A stretch of 64,000 nt of DNA from NCBI RefSeq assembly GCF_036186745.1, contig NZ_CP108086.1, positions 8,494,001-8,558,000 of the forward strand, read 5' to 3'. How positions within the stretch are numbered: position 1 is the first letter of the stretch; the number at the start of each line of letters is the position of its first letter. Positions 8,473 to 15,967 of this stretch are shown one piece after another. This DNA is from Microbispora hainanensis. Lineage in GTDB: Bacteria; Actinomycetota; Actinomycetes; Streptosporangiales; Streptosporangiaceae. The translations under genes were made by a program, and so were the position numbers. Under the pieces are notes generated by a model. It ran no database searches. It saw only the letters and a list, made by a program, of their open reading frames with translations, and had not been told where the DNA came from.

Positions 8473-9090
8473 TCAGAGTGCGGCACCGGCCGGCACCGGG
8501 ACCTGCTGAGCGGCCTGCTGGTGCAGCTGGCCGTAACCCTGGCCGTAGCCCTGGCCGTAGACCTGCGACAGCGGCTGCATGGTCAGCGGCACCTGCTGCC
8601 CGTACGCCGCCTGGAGGTGCTGGGGCATGACGGGCTGAATGCCGAGCTGCAGGGCCTGCTGGCCGGGGTGCTGCGCGTACGCCTGGGCGGCGTACGGCTG
8701 GCCGTAAACCTGCGGGAGCTGCTGGGCCTGGGCCTGGATGGCCTGGAGGGCCTGCAGAACCTGCGGCGGGAGCACCTGCTGCTGAACCTGCTGCTGGATC
8801 TGCTCGCGGATCTGGTGCTGGTAGAGCACACCCTCCAGCATCTGGCGGGCCGCGGGAGCGCCGTAACGCACGCTGCACCGCGCGACCTTGGTCCAGAAGG
8901 TCACCGGGCTCACGAGGTGCTCCTGCGGGAGGATCTGCTCCTCCTGCTGCTGAAGCATCGCGAGCGGCGACAGCTGGTGCTGCATGCCCGGGATCTGCTG
9001 GCCGAGCTGCTGCAGGGGCGAGATCTGGTGCTGAGCGCCGTACCCCAGCGTGGTCGCCATGGTCGTGGGGTTCATAGCTGTGAACGTCAT
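8473..9090 (-). CDS. Gln-rich, prion-like low-complexity protein (205 aa)
   Basis: The ATG at 9090 is chosen because AAGGAG lies five bases upstream; a GTG at 9096 overlaps that site. About 51 of 205 residues are Gln by hand count. The sequence contains QQQVQQQV runs and a C-terminal VYGQGYGQGYGQ segment. Tyr-Gly-Gln repeats of this kind are known from phase-separating or prion-like proteins. A central segment, FWTKVARCSVRYGAPAARQ, is less repetitive and is probably the folded or conserved core. There is no signal peptide. It is the first gene of the cassette that ends with the subtilase. Function unknown. Confidence 0.75.
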   Translation of the reverse strand: MTFTAMNPTTMATTLGYGAQHQISPLQQLGQQIPGMQHQLSPLAMLQQQEEQILPQEHLVSPVTFWTKVARCSVRYGAPAARQMLEGVLYQHQIREQIQQQVQQQVLPPQVLQALQAIQAQAQQLPQVYGQPYAAQAYAQHPGQQALQLGIQPVMPQHLQAAYGQQVPLTMQPLSQVYGQGYGQGYGQLHQQAAQQVPVPAGAAL

Positions 9091-9127
9091 ATTCACTCCT
9101 TCGGAGCCAGTAGGTCCGACCCATCGC

Positions 9128-9171
9128 CGATGTGATTACATCGCGTGACAGATCCGTCGCACAACGTTATA
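9128..9171 (-). promoter_or_regulatory. Palindrome and -10-like box upstream of the Gln-rich gene
   Basis: CGATGT-GATT-ACATCG (9128-9143) is a perfect 6+4+6 inverted repeat in the presumed 5' leader. TATAAC on the minus strand (9171-9166) could be the -10 box. The whole 9091-9241 gap is AT-rich compared with its surroundings. Confidence 0.4.
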
Positions 9172-9241
9172 GGCGTAATGAGTAGATAAGGCCGATTTGG
9201 CACTCGGACTCCGGCGACCAGCCGACATCTCTGTTTGCCTT

Positions 9242-9257
9242 GACAAATTAGTTTGTC
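9242..9257. promoter_or_regulatory. Operator-like palindrome at the ArsR gene
   Basis: GACAAA-TTAG-TTTGTC is a perfect 6+4+6 inverted repeat. It overlaps a TTGACA -35-like box (9240-9245) and ends 18 bases before the ATG of the regulator gene, which fits autorepression. Confidence 0.6.
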
Positions 9258-9275
9258 GGGAGCGATGCTTTGGGC

Positions 9276-9878
9276 ATGAAAGACGTGGCGGTGATCGAGG
9301 ACCCGGCCGCGGCGGAGGCGTCGCTCGATCCGATGCGGGCGCGGTTGCTCGCCGAGCTTACGGAACCCAACTCGGCGACGATGCTGGCGGCCAAGGTGGG
9401 GCTGCCGAGGCAGAAGGTGAACTACCACCTCAAGACCCTGGAGCGGCACGGCCTCGTCGAGCTGGTCGAGGAGCGCCGCAAGGGCAACGTCAACGAACGG
9501 GTCATGCGGGCGACGGCGGCGTCGTTCGTGATCTCCCCCGCCGCGCTCGCGTCGGTCGCGCCCGACCCGTCGCGCTCACCCGACCGGCTGTCGGCGCGGT
9601 GGCTGCTGGCGCTCGCCGCCCAGCTCGTACGCGACGTGGGCACGCTGATCGTGGGAGCGTCCCAGGCACGCAAGAAGCTCGCGACGTTCGCCATCGACGG
9701 CAGGGTGCGCTTCGCCTCCGCCGCCGACCGCGCCGCGTTCGCCGAGGAGCTGTCGGCCGCCGTGGCCGCGCTCGTGACCAAGTATCACGACGACTCGGCC
9801 GAAGGCGGGCGCGAGCACCGTCTGGTCGTCGCCGTCCATCCCGCCGTCCCCCGGACGGCCGACACCGAGGAGCGCTAG
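9276..9878 (+). CDS. ArsR-type HTH transcriptional regulator
   Basis: 200 aa from the ATG at 9276; an in-frame TTG lies 6 bases upstream. The winged-helix region holds LDPMRARLLAELTEP and VGLPRQKVNYHLKTLERHGLVELVEER, a classic ArsR recognition helix (residues about 20-75). The C-terminal half is longer than in metal-sensing ArsR proteins and has no cysteine pair. Its stop codon overlaps the GTG start of the SRPBCC gene (TAGTG), a common regulator/AHSA1 pairing. The palindrome at 9242 is the likely autoregulatory site. Confidence 0.87.
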   Translation: MKDVAVIEDPAAAEASLDPMRARLLAELTEPNSATMLAAKVGLPRQKVNYHLKTLERHGLVELVEERRKGNVNERVMRATAASFVISPAALASVAPDPSRSPDRLSARWLLALAAQLVRDVGTLIVGASQARKKLATFAIDGRVRFASAADRAAFAEELSAAVAALVTKYHDDSAEGGREHRLVVAVHPAVPRTADTEER

Positions 9879-10633
9879 TGCCGCACGAGTTCGAGCTGCA
9901 CAAGGAAATCGAGCTGGACGCGACCCCCGACCAGGTCTGGGAGGCGATCGCCACCGGTCCGGGGGTGGACTCCTGGTTCATGGGACGCACCGAGATCGAG
10001 CCCGTCGAGGGCGGCCGCGGCCGGTTCACCATGTTCGGCAACAGCGAGAGCACCACCGTGACCTCGTACGAGCCCGGCAAGCGGTTCGCGTTCCGCAGTG
10101 ACGAGAACCCCGACGGCACGTTCACGGCGATGGAATATCTCATCGAGGGGCGCGAGCACGGCAGCACGGTCCTGCGCCTGGTGCAGCACGGCTTCCTCGG
10201 CGACGACTGGGAGACCGAGTTCGAGGCGATGGGCGTCGGCTGGGACATGTACCTGCACAAGCTGGTCCAATACCTCACCTACTTCCGCGGGCGCCCGGTC
10301 ACGGTCGTGTCCGCCGCACGCCCCCAGGCGGCCGAGAGCGAGCCGGCCTGGGCGGCGATCAAGGACGCGCTGGGCCTGCCTGCCACGGTCCGGCTGGGCG
10401 ACCCCGTACGGCTCGCGGTGGACGGGCTGCCGCCGGAGGACGGGGTGGTCGACTACACCGGCTTCCCGGGCTTCCTCGGCGTGCGGACCACCGACGGGCT
10501 CTACCGGTTCATCCACTCCGGCCCGAAGCGGGGGAACGTGGTGGTCCTCGGACACCATGTCTTCGCCGAGGACGCCGAGCAGGAGCAGGTCGAGGCCGCC
10601 TGGCGGTCCTGGCTTTCCCGGCTCTTCCCCTGA
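9878..10633 (+). CDS. SRPBCC / AHSA1-domain protein
   Basis: 251 aa, GTG start overlapping the stop of the ArsR gene. Residues 1-140 form the AHSA1-like START fold, with KEIELDATPDQVWEAIATGPGVDSWF at the N-terminus and a GVGWDMYLHKLVQYLTYF helix closing the fold. The remaining 110 residues look like a second, divergent domain. AHSA1-domain proteins bind hydrophobic ligands; no enzyme activity can be assigned. Translational coupling to the ArsR regulator suggests a ligand-response role. Confidence 0.85.
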   Translation: MPHEFELHKEIELDATPDQVWEAIATGPGVDSWFMGRTEIEPVEGGRGRFTMFGNSESTTVTSYEPGKRFAFRSDENPDGTFTAMEYLIEGREHGSTVLRLVQHGFLGDDWETEFEAMGVGWDMYLHKLVQYLTYFRGRPVTVVSAARPQAAESEPAWAAIKDALGLPATVRLGDPVRLAVDGLPPEDGVVDYTGFPGFLGVRTTDGLYRFIHSGPKRGNVVVLGHHVFAEDAEQEQVEAAWRSWLSRLFP

Positions 10634-10648
10634 CCCTCGTGAGCCCGG

Positions 10649-10683
10649 CCGTACGCCGCGCCTCTGGGGCGCGCGGCGTACGG
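10649..10683. terminator. Bidirectional hairpin between convergent genes
   Basis: CCGTACGCCGCGC (10649-10661) pairs with GCGCGGCGTACGG (10671-10683) around a 9-base loop. It separates the SRPBCC gene from the convergent DUF429 gene. Confidence 0.8.
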
Positions 10684-10691
10684 CTCCGTGC

Positions 10692-11474
10692 TCAGGCCCA
10701 GATGGCGCAGGGGATGCCGTCGGAGAAGACCTCGGGAGGATCGGGCAGCGGCCGCGCCTCCCCGGACGCCACCCGCAGGGCCGTCCAGGCGGCGGCGCCC
10801 GCGTCGAGCACATCGTCCACTCCGGCCGCCGCCCCGGCCGGGCCGAGGTCGCCCGCGAGCACGACGCCCGCCGATGCCAGCAGTTCGCGTCGCCGTTCGG
10901 CGCCCGCCCACGCCGTCTTCGGGTGCGGCAGGGGCGCCCCGGCGAGCCGGGCGAAGCTCAGCTCGGGGTGGATCTCCACGACGCGCCTGCCCGTCTCCCG
11001 CACCCAGCGCTCGACCTCCAGCAGCTTCTCCCTGAGCCCGTACGCCTGGCGGGAGACGCCCTCGCCGGTCAGCCGACGGTTGACGGCCACGGCCGTGGCG
11101 TAGTCGTCCGCCTCGATCGCGGCACGCGCCGGGGTCATGAACACCGACCGCCACCGGGGGCCGAGCTCCGCCCGCGCCAGCACGTCCGCCCGGCGGCGGC
11201 CCCGGCCCCGGCTCCCAGGGCCAGGGCCGCCGGGTCCGCCGGGTCCGCCGGGTCCGCCGGGTCCGCCGGGTCCGCCGGGGAGACCGTCGGGCAGGCCGAT
11301 CGGCATGTCCACCGCCACGACGGCGACCTCGCCGTCCACGTCGGCCTGGGCGACCAGGTCCGCGATGCGCGGCGCGAAGCAGGCACGCGCCGCACCGCCG
11401 CCCCCGGCGGGCGGGATCACCCCGATCCAGCCCGCCCTGCACGCGTCGACGCCGAGCACACGAGCATTCTTCAC
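10692..11474 (-). CDS. DUF429 protein with a Gly-Gly-Pro repeat insert
   Basis: 260 aa. It begins VLGVDACRAGWIGV and carries VAVDMPIGLPD, HPELSFARLAG and a Lys-containing HPKTAW segment, all typical of the DUF429 family of predicted RNase H-like fold nucleases. Between residues 66 and 85 it has a Gly-Gly-Pro collagen-like run coded by six 9-base tandem repeats, in a loop position. The function of DUF429 proteins is not established. The gene is convergent with the SRPBCC gene; the FAD oxidoreductase gene lies 10 bases upstream in the same direction. Confidence 0.85.
   Translation of the reverse strand: MKNARVLGVDACRAGWIGVIPPAGGGGAARACFAPRIADLVAQADVDGEVAVVAVDMPIGLPDGLPGGPGGPGGPGGPGGPGGPGPGSRGRGRRRADVLARAELGPRWRSVFMTPARAAIEADDYATAVAVNRRLTGEGVSRQAYGLREKLLEVERWVRETGRRVVEIHPELSFARLAGAPLPHPKTAWAGAERRRELLASAGVVLAGDLGPAGAAAGVDDVLDAGAAAWTALRVASGEARPLPDPPEVFSDGIPCAIWA
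11227..11280. repeat. Six 9-base tandem repeats inside the DUF429 gene
   Basis: CCGCCGGGT is repeated six times, the last copy with one change. It keeps the reading frame and encodes Gly-Gly-Pro triplets on the minus strand. Confidence 0.95.
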
Positions 11475-11484
11475 ACGACCATGC

Positions 11485-12861
11485 TCAGCCCTGCCGGGGG
11501 ACGACGTGGCCGAAGCGGAACAGGTTCGCCGGGTCGTAGACCTCGCGCAGCTTCGCCAGCCGCCGCAGCGTCTCCTCCGGCCAGGCCCGCGAGATCTGCT
11601 CGGGAGCCAGCGCGCCGCCCTGGAAGTTGATCTGTGCGCCGCCGGTCGACCAGGGCGCGAGGGCCTCGATCACGGCCCGTACGGCCGCGGGGACGGCCGT
11701 GTCCATCAGCTCCGGCACCGGCGCGCCGACGGCCAGCAGCGTGAAGGCGGCGTCGCGCCCGCCCACGGCGTTGGGCTCCGCGGGCTGACGGGCGAGCGCG
11801 CCGCCGAGCTGGCGCAGCTCGACCACGGCGAGCGGAACCTGCGCGGCCGGGCCGGCGGCCGCGAGCAGCGCGTCCACGGTCTCGGCCGTCAGCTCGCGCA
11901 GCAGCGCGCCCCGCTCCACGACCGGCATGGGCTGCGTCGGGTCCTGGTGGATGGAGTCGATCGCCGTGTACGGCAGGGGCCCGACGGCGTCGAGCACCGG
12001 CTCGGCCACGGCCCGCATGGGGGCCAGCAGCGCCTCGGCCTCCTGTCCCTCCCCCACGTGGGCGACCCGCAGGTGGACGACGAACCTGCCGCTGAGCTGC
12101 GGCGGCAGCTCGGGCAGCGGGGGCAGGCGCAGCAGCGCGACCGACGTGCCGGTGGTCTCCGGCAGCGTGCCGGCCCAGCCACGGTAGGCGTGCAGGACCC
12201 GCCCGGCGTCCTCGGCCGCGTAGAACAGGCCGCCGCCGTACAGGCCGGTGAGCGGCAGCAGGTCCACGGTGATCGAGGTGACGACGCCGAACCCGGCCTT
12301 GCCGCCGCGCAGCGCCCAGAACAGGTCGGGCTCGCGGACCGCGTCGGCGGTGCGCACCACACCGTCACCGGTGACGACGGTGAGCTCCCGCACGTGGTCG
12401 GCCGCGAACCCGAAAGTGCGGGCGATCGGCCCGATGCCGCCGCCGAGCGTGAAGCCGACCACGCCGACGCCGGTCGCCGAGCCGCACACCGGGGCCAGGC
12501 CGTACGGCGCGGCGGCGGCGATGACCTCGCCCCACGTGCAGCCGGCCGCGATCGTGGCGGTGCGGGCGGAGGGGTCCACCACGGCCTCGCGCATCGCGCG
12601 GGTGCTGATCAGGACCGCGCCGTCGGCCGCCTGCACGGCGCCGTGGCCGGTCGCCTGCACGGCCACGGGCAGCCCGTGCGCGGCGGCGAGCCGTACGGCC
12701 GCTGCCACGTCGCCGGCGTCCCGCGCCGCGACGATCACGGCGGGCCGGTGGCGCACGGCGAGGTTGAACCCGGCGGCCTCCTCCTCGAACCCGTCCTGTC
12801 CCGCGACCAGGACCCGGCCGGCGACCTGTCCCCGCAGCGCGTCTTCGATGGTGCTGTGCAT
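11485..12861 (-). CDS. FAD-binding oxidoreductase, BBE/PCMH type
   Basis: 458 aa from the ATG at 12861, which has AGAAGGACGGAC upstream; the frame stays open for hundreds of bases further but only through tandem repeats. The PCMH FAD domain (about residues 30-205) contains RHRPAVIVAARDAGDV, VAVQATGHGAVQAADG (the His that often binds FAD covalently) and GFTLGGGIGPIARTFG. The C-terminal berberine-bridge motif ends YDPANLFRFGHVVP. Such enzymes oxidise sugars, alkaloids or other alcohols with oxygen. The Cys of bicovalent members is replaced by VCGSATGVG. Substrate unknown. Confidence 0.9.
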   Translation of the reverse strand: MHSTIEDALRGQVAGRVLVAGQDGFEEEAAGFNLAVRHRPAVIVAARDAGDVAAAVRLAAAHGLPVAVQATGHGAVQAADGAVLISTRAMREAVVDPSARTATIAAGCTWGEVIAAAAPYGLAPVCGSATGVGVVGFTLGGGIGPIARTFGFAADHVRELTVVTGDGVVRTADAVREPDLFWALRGGKAGFGVVTSITVDLLPLTGLYGGGLFYAAEDAGRVLHAYRGWAGTLPETTGTSVALLRLPPLPELPPQLSGRFVVHLRVAHVGEGQEAEALLAPMRAVAEPVLDAVGPLPYTAIDSIHQDPTQPMPVVERGALLRELTAETVDALLAAAGPAAQVPLAVVELRQLGGALARQPAEPNAVGGRDAAFTLLAVGAPVPELMDTAVPAAVRAVIEALAPWSTGGAQINFQGGALAPEQISRAWPEETLRRLAKLREVYDPANLFRFGHVVPRQG

Positions 12862-12992
12862 GTCCGTCCTTCTGATGTCGCTTGCTGTGACAGTGACAGT
12901 TGTCGCAGCCGCGTCTTGGTGTTCTCTTGCACCTGCCGGGCCGGGGGTTCGGCGACGTGCCGGTGAGAGCCTAGAGACAGAAGGAGATTCTC

Positions 12993-13073
12993 GTGACGAC
13001 ACCCCCATGCTGGGGCGATGCCGCCGCCGTCGGACAAGCGCCGGAGGGGTGCGCCGCGTCGCCGGGAACGTAG
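12993..13073 (+). CDS. Possible 26-codon ORF or truncated gene start
   Basis: A GTG start follows AAGGAGATTCTC, one of the better ribosome sites in the region, but the frame stops at a TAG at 13071-13073, inside the first tandem repeat units. It may be the beginning of a lost gene, for instance a divergent regulator of the FAD oxidoreductase, cut off by repeat expansion. No homology is recognised. The rest of 12862-13361 holds the repeat and no other gene. Confidence 0.2.
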   Translation: MTTPPCWGDAAAVGQAPEGCAASPGT

Positions 13074-13179
13074 CCGGGAACGTAGCCGGGAACGTCGCGG
13101 GGAACGTCGCGGGGAACGTCGCGGGGAACGTCGCGGGGAACGTCGCGGGGAACGTCGCGGGGAACGTCGCGGGGAACAC
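13060..13179. repeat. Ten 12-base tandem repeats
   Basis: The unit is CGCGGGGAACGT in copies 4-9, with AGCCGGGAACGT or close variants in copies 1-3 and a final CGCGGGGAACAC. All frames stay open and give Arg-rich, VAGN or FPAT repeats depending on strand and frame, so they mimic genes. It lies between the divergent FAD oxidoreductase and CDF transporter genes. Confidence 0.95.
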
Positions 13180-13361
13180 TGCTGCTGCGCGAGGTGCGGC
13201 CGCACACCGGCCGGCGGGAGCCGGCATCACCGGCCCGGCAGCGTGACGCGGAGCACCGTGAAGGAGTTCCGGAGGCTCGGCAGGTGCGGGGTGTTCGCAA
13301 CTGCGCCGCCCCAGCTCTTGTCGAGATGCTGCGACGGGTTTTTCGCGCCATCGTGGGTGCC

Positions 13362-14633
13362 ATGAGCCGGCGACAAGTCACCCCCGGGCATGGACATGGC
13401 CACGGACACGAGCACGAGCACGGACACGAGCACGAGCACGGACACGGCCATGGGCATGGACACGAGCACGGGCACGGCCATGGGCATGGGCATGGACGCG
13501 GTGCGGCGGCGCTTCGTGCACGGATGGCGCACCTGCTGCGCCCCCACTCGCACGAGCACGCGGACAAGATCGATTCGGTGATGGAGTCGTCCGCCCGGGG
13601 GATGCGGGCGCTGTGGGTGTCGCTGGCCGGTCTCGGCGCGACCACGGTGGTCCAGGCGGCCGTGGTGGCGCTGTCGGGGTCGGTGGCGCTGCTGGGCGAC
13701 ACCCTGCACAACGCGGCCGACGCCCTGACCGCCGTGCCGCTCGGGATCGCGTTCCTGCTCGGCCGCCGTCCGCCCACCCGCCGCTACACCTACGGCTACG
13801 GGCGGGCCGAGGACCTGGCGGGCGTCGTCATCGTCGTGACGATCGCCGCCTCCTCGATCGCCGCCGCGTACGCCGCGATCGGACGGCTCCTGGAGCCGCG
13901 AGAGGTCTCCCACCTGGGGGCCGTCGCGGCGGCGGCGCTCGTGGGCTTCGCCGGGAACGAGCTGGTCGCCCGCCACCGCATCCGGGTCGGGCGTGAGATC
14001 GGCTCGGCCGCCCTCGTCGCCGACGGGCTGCACGCCCGCACCGACGGCTTCACCTCACTGGCCGTCCTCGCCGGAGCCGGAGGAGCGGCCCTCGGCTGGA
14101 CCTGGGCCGACCCCGCCGTCGGCCTGCTCATCACGGTCGCGATCCTGATGGTGCTGCGGCAGGCGGCGCGTGAGGTGTACCGGCGGCTGATGGACGCCGT
14201 CGACCCCGCTCTCGTGGACCTCGCCGAGGCGACCCTGCGGGGCACGCCCGGCGTGCTCGGCCTGGGCCAGGTGCGGCTGCGCTGGATCGGTCACCGGCTC
14301 AGGGCCGAGTGCGAGGTCGTCGTCGATCCGGCCGCCACGGTGGTGGAGGCGCACCGGGTCGCGGCCGAGGCCGAGCACAACCTGATCCACGCCGTCCCCC
14401 GGCTGACGGCCGCGATCGTGCACGCCGATCCGCTGCCTCACGACGGCGTGGACCACCACGCCGTCCTCGACGGCCATCGCCACGATCGACCCCACGTTGG
14501 CGGCGACGGCCACCGGCGCGACCGTCCTCCGGCCGGCCTCGGGGGCCACCGGCACGACCAGCCCTCGGCCGGCCTCGACGGTCACCGGCACGACCATTCC
14601 CCGGCCGGTGTCGTCCGGCACCCCGCCGGCTGA
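13362..14633 (+). CDS. Cation diffusion facilitator (CDF) metal transporter, His-rich ends
   Basis: 423 aa from the ATG at 13362; an in-frame ATG at 13326 is possible and neither has a strong ribosome site. Residues 9-45 are alternating Gly/Glu-His (GHGHGHGHEHEHGHEHEHGH and onward). The membrane part (about 80-300) carries the CDF metal sites GDTLHNAADAL and GLHARTDGF. A cytoplasmic domain follows, and the last 55 residues contain a second His-rich region built of GHRHD repeats. CDF proteins exchange Zn, Co or Fe for protons. The His-rich ends would bind metal; the ion is not determined. Confidence 0.92.
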   Translation: MSRRQVTPGHGHGHGHEHEHGHEHEHGHGHGHGHEHGHGHGHGHGRGAAALRARMAHLLRPHSHEHADKIDSVMESSARGMRALWVSLAGLGATTVVQAAVVALSGSVALLGDTLHNAADALTAVPLGIAFLLGRRPPTRRYTYGYGRAEDLAGVVIVVTIAASSIAAAYAAIGRLLEPREVSHLGAVAAAALVGFAGNELVARHRIRVGREIGSAALVADGLHARTDGFTSLAVLAGAGGAALGWTWADPAVGLLITVAILMVLRQAAREVYRRLMDAVDPALVDLAEATLRGTPGVLGLGQVRLRWIGHRLRAECEVVVDPAATVVEAHRVAAEAEHNLIHAVPRLTAAIVHADPLPHDGVDHHAVLDGHRHDRPHVGGDGHRRDRPPAGLGGHRHDQPSAGLDGHRHDHSPAGVVRHPAG

Positions 14634-14682
14634 CCCGCACACGACACGCCCGGCGTTCGGTGGGCGCTTTTCCGTACGGAGG

Positions 14683-15453
14683 TCAGAACCAGCCGCGGCG
14701 CCGGGCCATCGCGGTGAGGCCGTCGCGCAGCGCCTGCTCCACCCTGCCGGGGTGGTCGCCGTACCCGACGCGGAAGCGGTTGTAGACGTCGTGGCTTGAG
14801 GTGAGGAAGCCGCCCCTCTTGTCGGCTTCCAGGACCACGTCCATCGAGTGCGGTCCGGCGATGAAGGTCAGCTCCAGCTCGCTGAAGTGGCGGCGCCACT
14901 CCGCACCGGCGTGATACTCGATCTCCTGGTAGAACGGCATGGTCGAGCCCCGGAGGGTGCCGCGCTCCAGGTCGGCCCGCTTGAAGTGGAACCCCATGCG
15001 GACGAGCGCCCCCAGCAGGTGGTCCTGCGCGGGCAGCGGGTTGACGTACAGCGGGTCGAGGTCGCCCTTGTCGAGCGCGCCCGCGAGCGCCAGCTCGGTG
15101 GCCACGCCGAGCCGCATGCCCGGCAACGGACGCCCGCCGACCGCGCTGACCGGCGTCTCCCACGGCACCGGGATCGCGAACGGCAGCGCGCGGGCCTCCC
15201 CCGCCCGCAGCTCGAACGGCCCGGACACCGGCGCCCGCAGGAAGCTGTAGGTCGCGTGGTGTTCCTGGTCGCCGCGCTCGACCTCCACGACGGCGGTGAA
15301 GTCGACGGTGATCCCGTCCACCTTGTGGTCGGACGACCCGCCCCTGAAACGGACCTCGCCGTACAGGGTCTCTCCCGGACGCACGTGCGGGTCGCGCAGC
15401 ACCGTGTCGACCTCCACGCCGGCCCCGAGCGCGGCCATCAGCTTGCGGAACAC
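14683..15453 (-). CDS. Spo0M family sporulation-control protein
   Basis: 256 aa, the usual length. It starts FRKLMAALGAGVEVDTVL, with DPHVRPGETLYGEVRFRGG and later LPFAIPVPWETPVS, hallmarks of the arrestin-like Spo0M family. In Bacillus Spo0M affects sporulation and cell shape; in actinomycetes its role is not settled. The gene is convergent with the CDF transporter and divergent from the YCII/sigma pair. Confidence 0.9.
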   Translation of the reverse strand: MFRKLMAALGAGVEVDTVLRDPHVRPGETLYGEVRFRGGSSDHKVDGITVDFTAVVEVERGDQEHHATYSFLRAPVSGPFELRAGEARALPFAIPVPWETPVSAVGGRPLPGMRLGVATELALAGALDKGDLDPLYVNPLPAQDHLLGALVRMGFHFKRADLERGTLRGSTMPFYQEIEYHAGAEWRRHFSELELTFIAGPHSMDVVLEADKRGGFLTSSHDVYNRFRVGYGDHPGRVEQALRDGLTAMARRRGWF

Positions 15454-15643
15454 CGATCACTCCCTTGGTCGCGGGTCGTTCACCGCTGCCAACGACCTGT
15501 CCCGGCCGCCCGGTTCCCGTACGTACGCCGTCGCGAGGCGAGCAGGCCGAGGAAGACGTCCGCCCTCGGGTGTCCGTTCCGGCCGTCGCCGTTCGTCGGT
15601 TCGTCGTGGGGACATGATGGGATACCGGCCCCGAGGAGGACGC

Positions 15644-15967
15644 ATGAAATACGTGCTGCTGATCTGCGGCGACGAGTCGGCGGCGGAGCACGCCGACGAC
15701 GGGTGCGGCGGGTGGTCGGAGAAGATGGCCGAGCGCGGCGTGCTCCGGGGAGGCGCCGGGCTGCGCCCGCCGAGCGACGCCACCACGCTGCGGGTGCGCG
15801 AGGGCGAGGTGCTGCTGTCGGACGGGCCGTTCGCCGAGACCAAGGAGCAGCTCGGCGGATTCTGCCTGATCGAGTGCGCCGACCTGGACGAGGCCATCGA
15901 GATCGCCGCCGCCCATCCCGCCGCGGCGTACGGCACGATCGAGATCCGGCCGCTCCTCGACCTGTGA
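15644..15967 (+). CDS. YCII / DGPF-domain protein
   Basis: 107 aa. GGAGGACGC precedes the ATG. The motif DGPFAETKEQLGGF (about residues 59-72) gives the DGPF family its name. These dimeric ferredoxin-fold proteins accompany ECF42 sigma factors. Its stop codon overlaps the GTG start of the sigma-factor gene (GTGA), so both are translated together. Confidence 0.92.
   Translation: MKYVLLICGDESAAEHADDGCGGWSEKMAERGVLRGGAGLRPPSDATTLRVREGEVLLSDGPFAETKEQLGGFCLIECADLDEAIEIAAAHPAAAYGTIEIRPLLDL

Noticed and set aside
6245-8509. Long plus-strand open frame opposite the subtilase and 97-aa genes
   Set aside because: Antisense shadow: no ribosome site, Arg/Gly/Ala-rich translation without motifs, while the minus strand holds a protease with a complete catalytic triad.
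11137-12966. 600-codon plus-strand open frame opposite the FAD oxidoreductase
   Set aside because: Shadow of a high-GC gene; the translation has no recognisable domain, and the opposite strand encodes a well-formed PCMH/BBE enzyme.
13018-13365. Arg-rich plus-strand frame through the 12-base repeats
   Set aside because: All frames stay open because the repeat length is a multiple of three; the codon pattern before and after the repeat is not coding.
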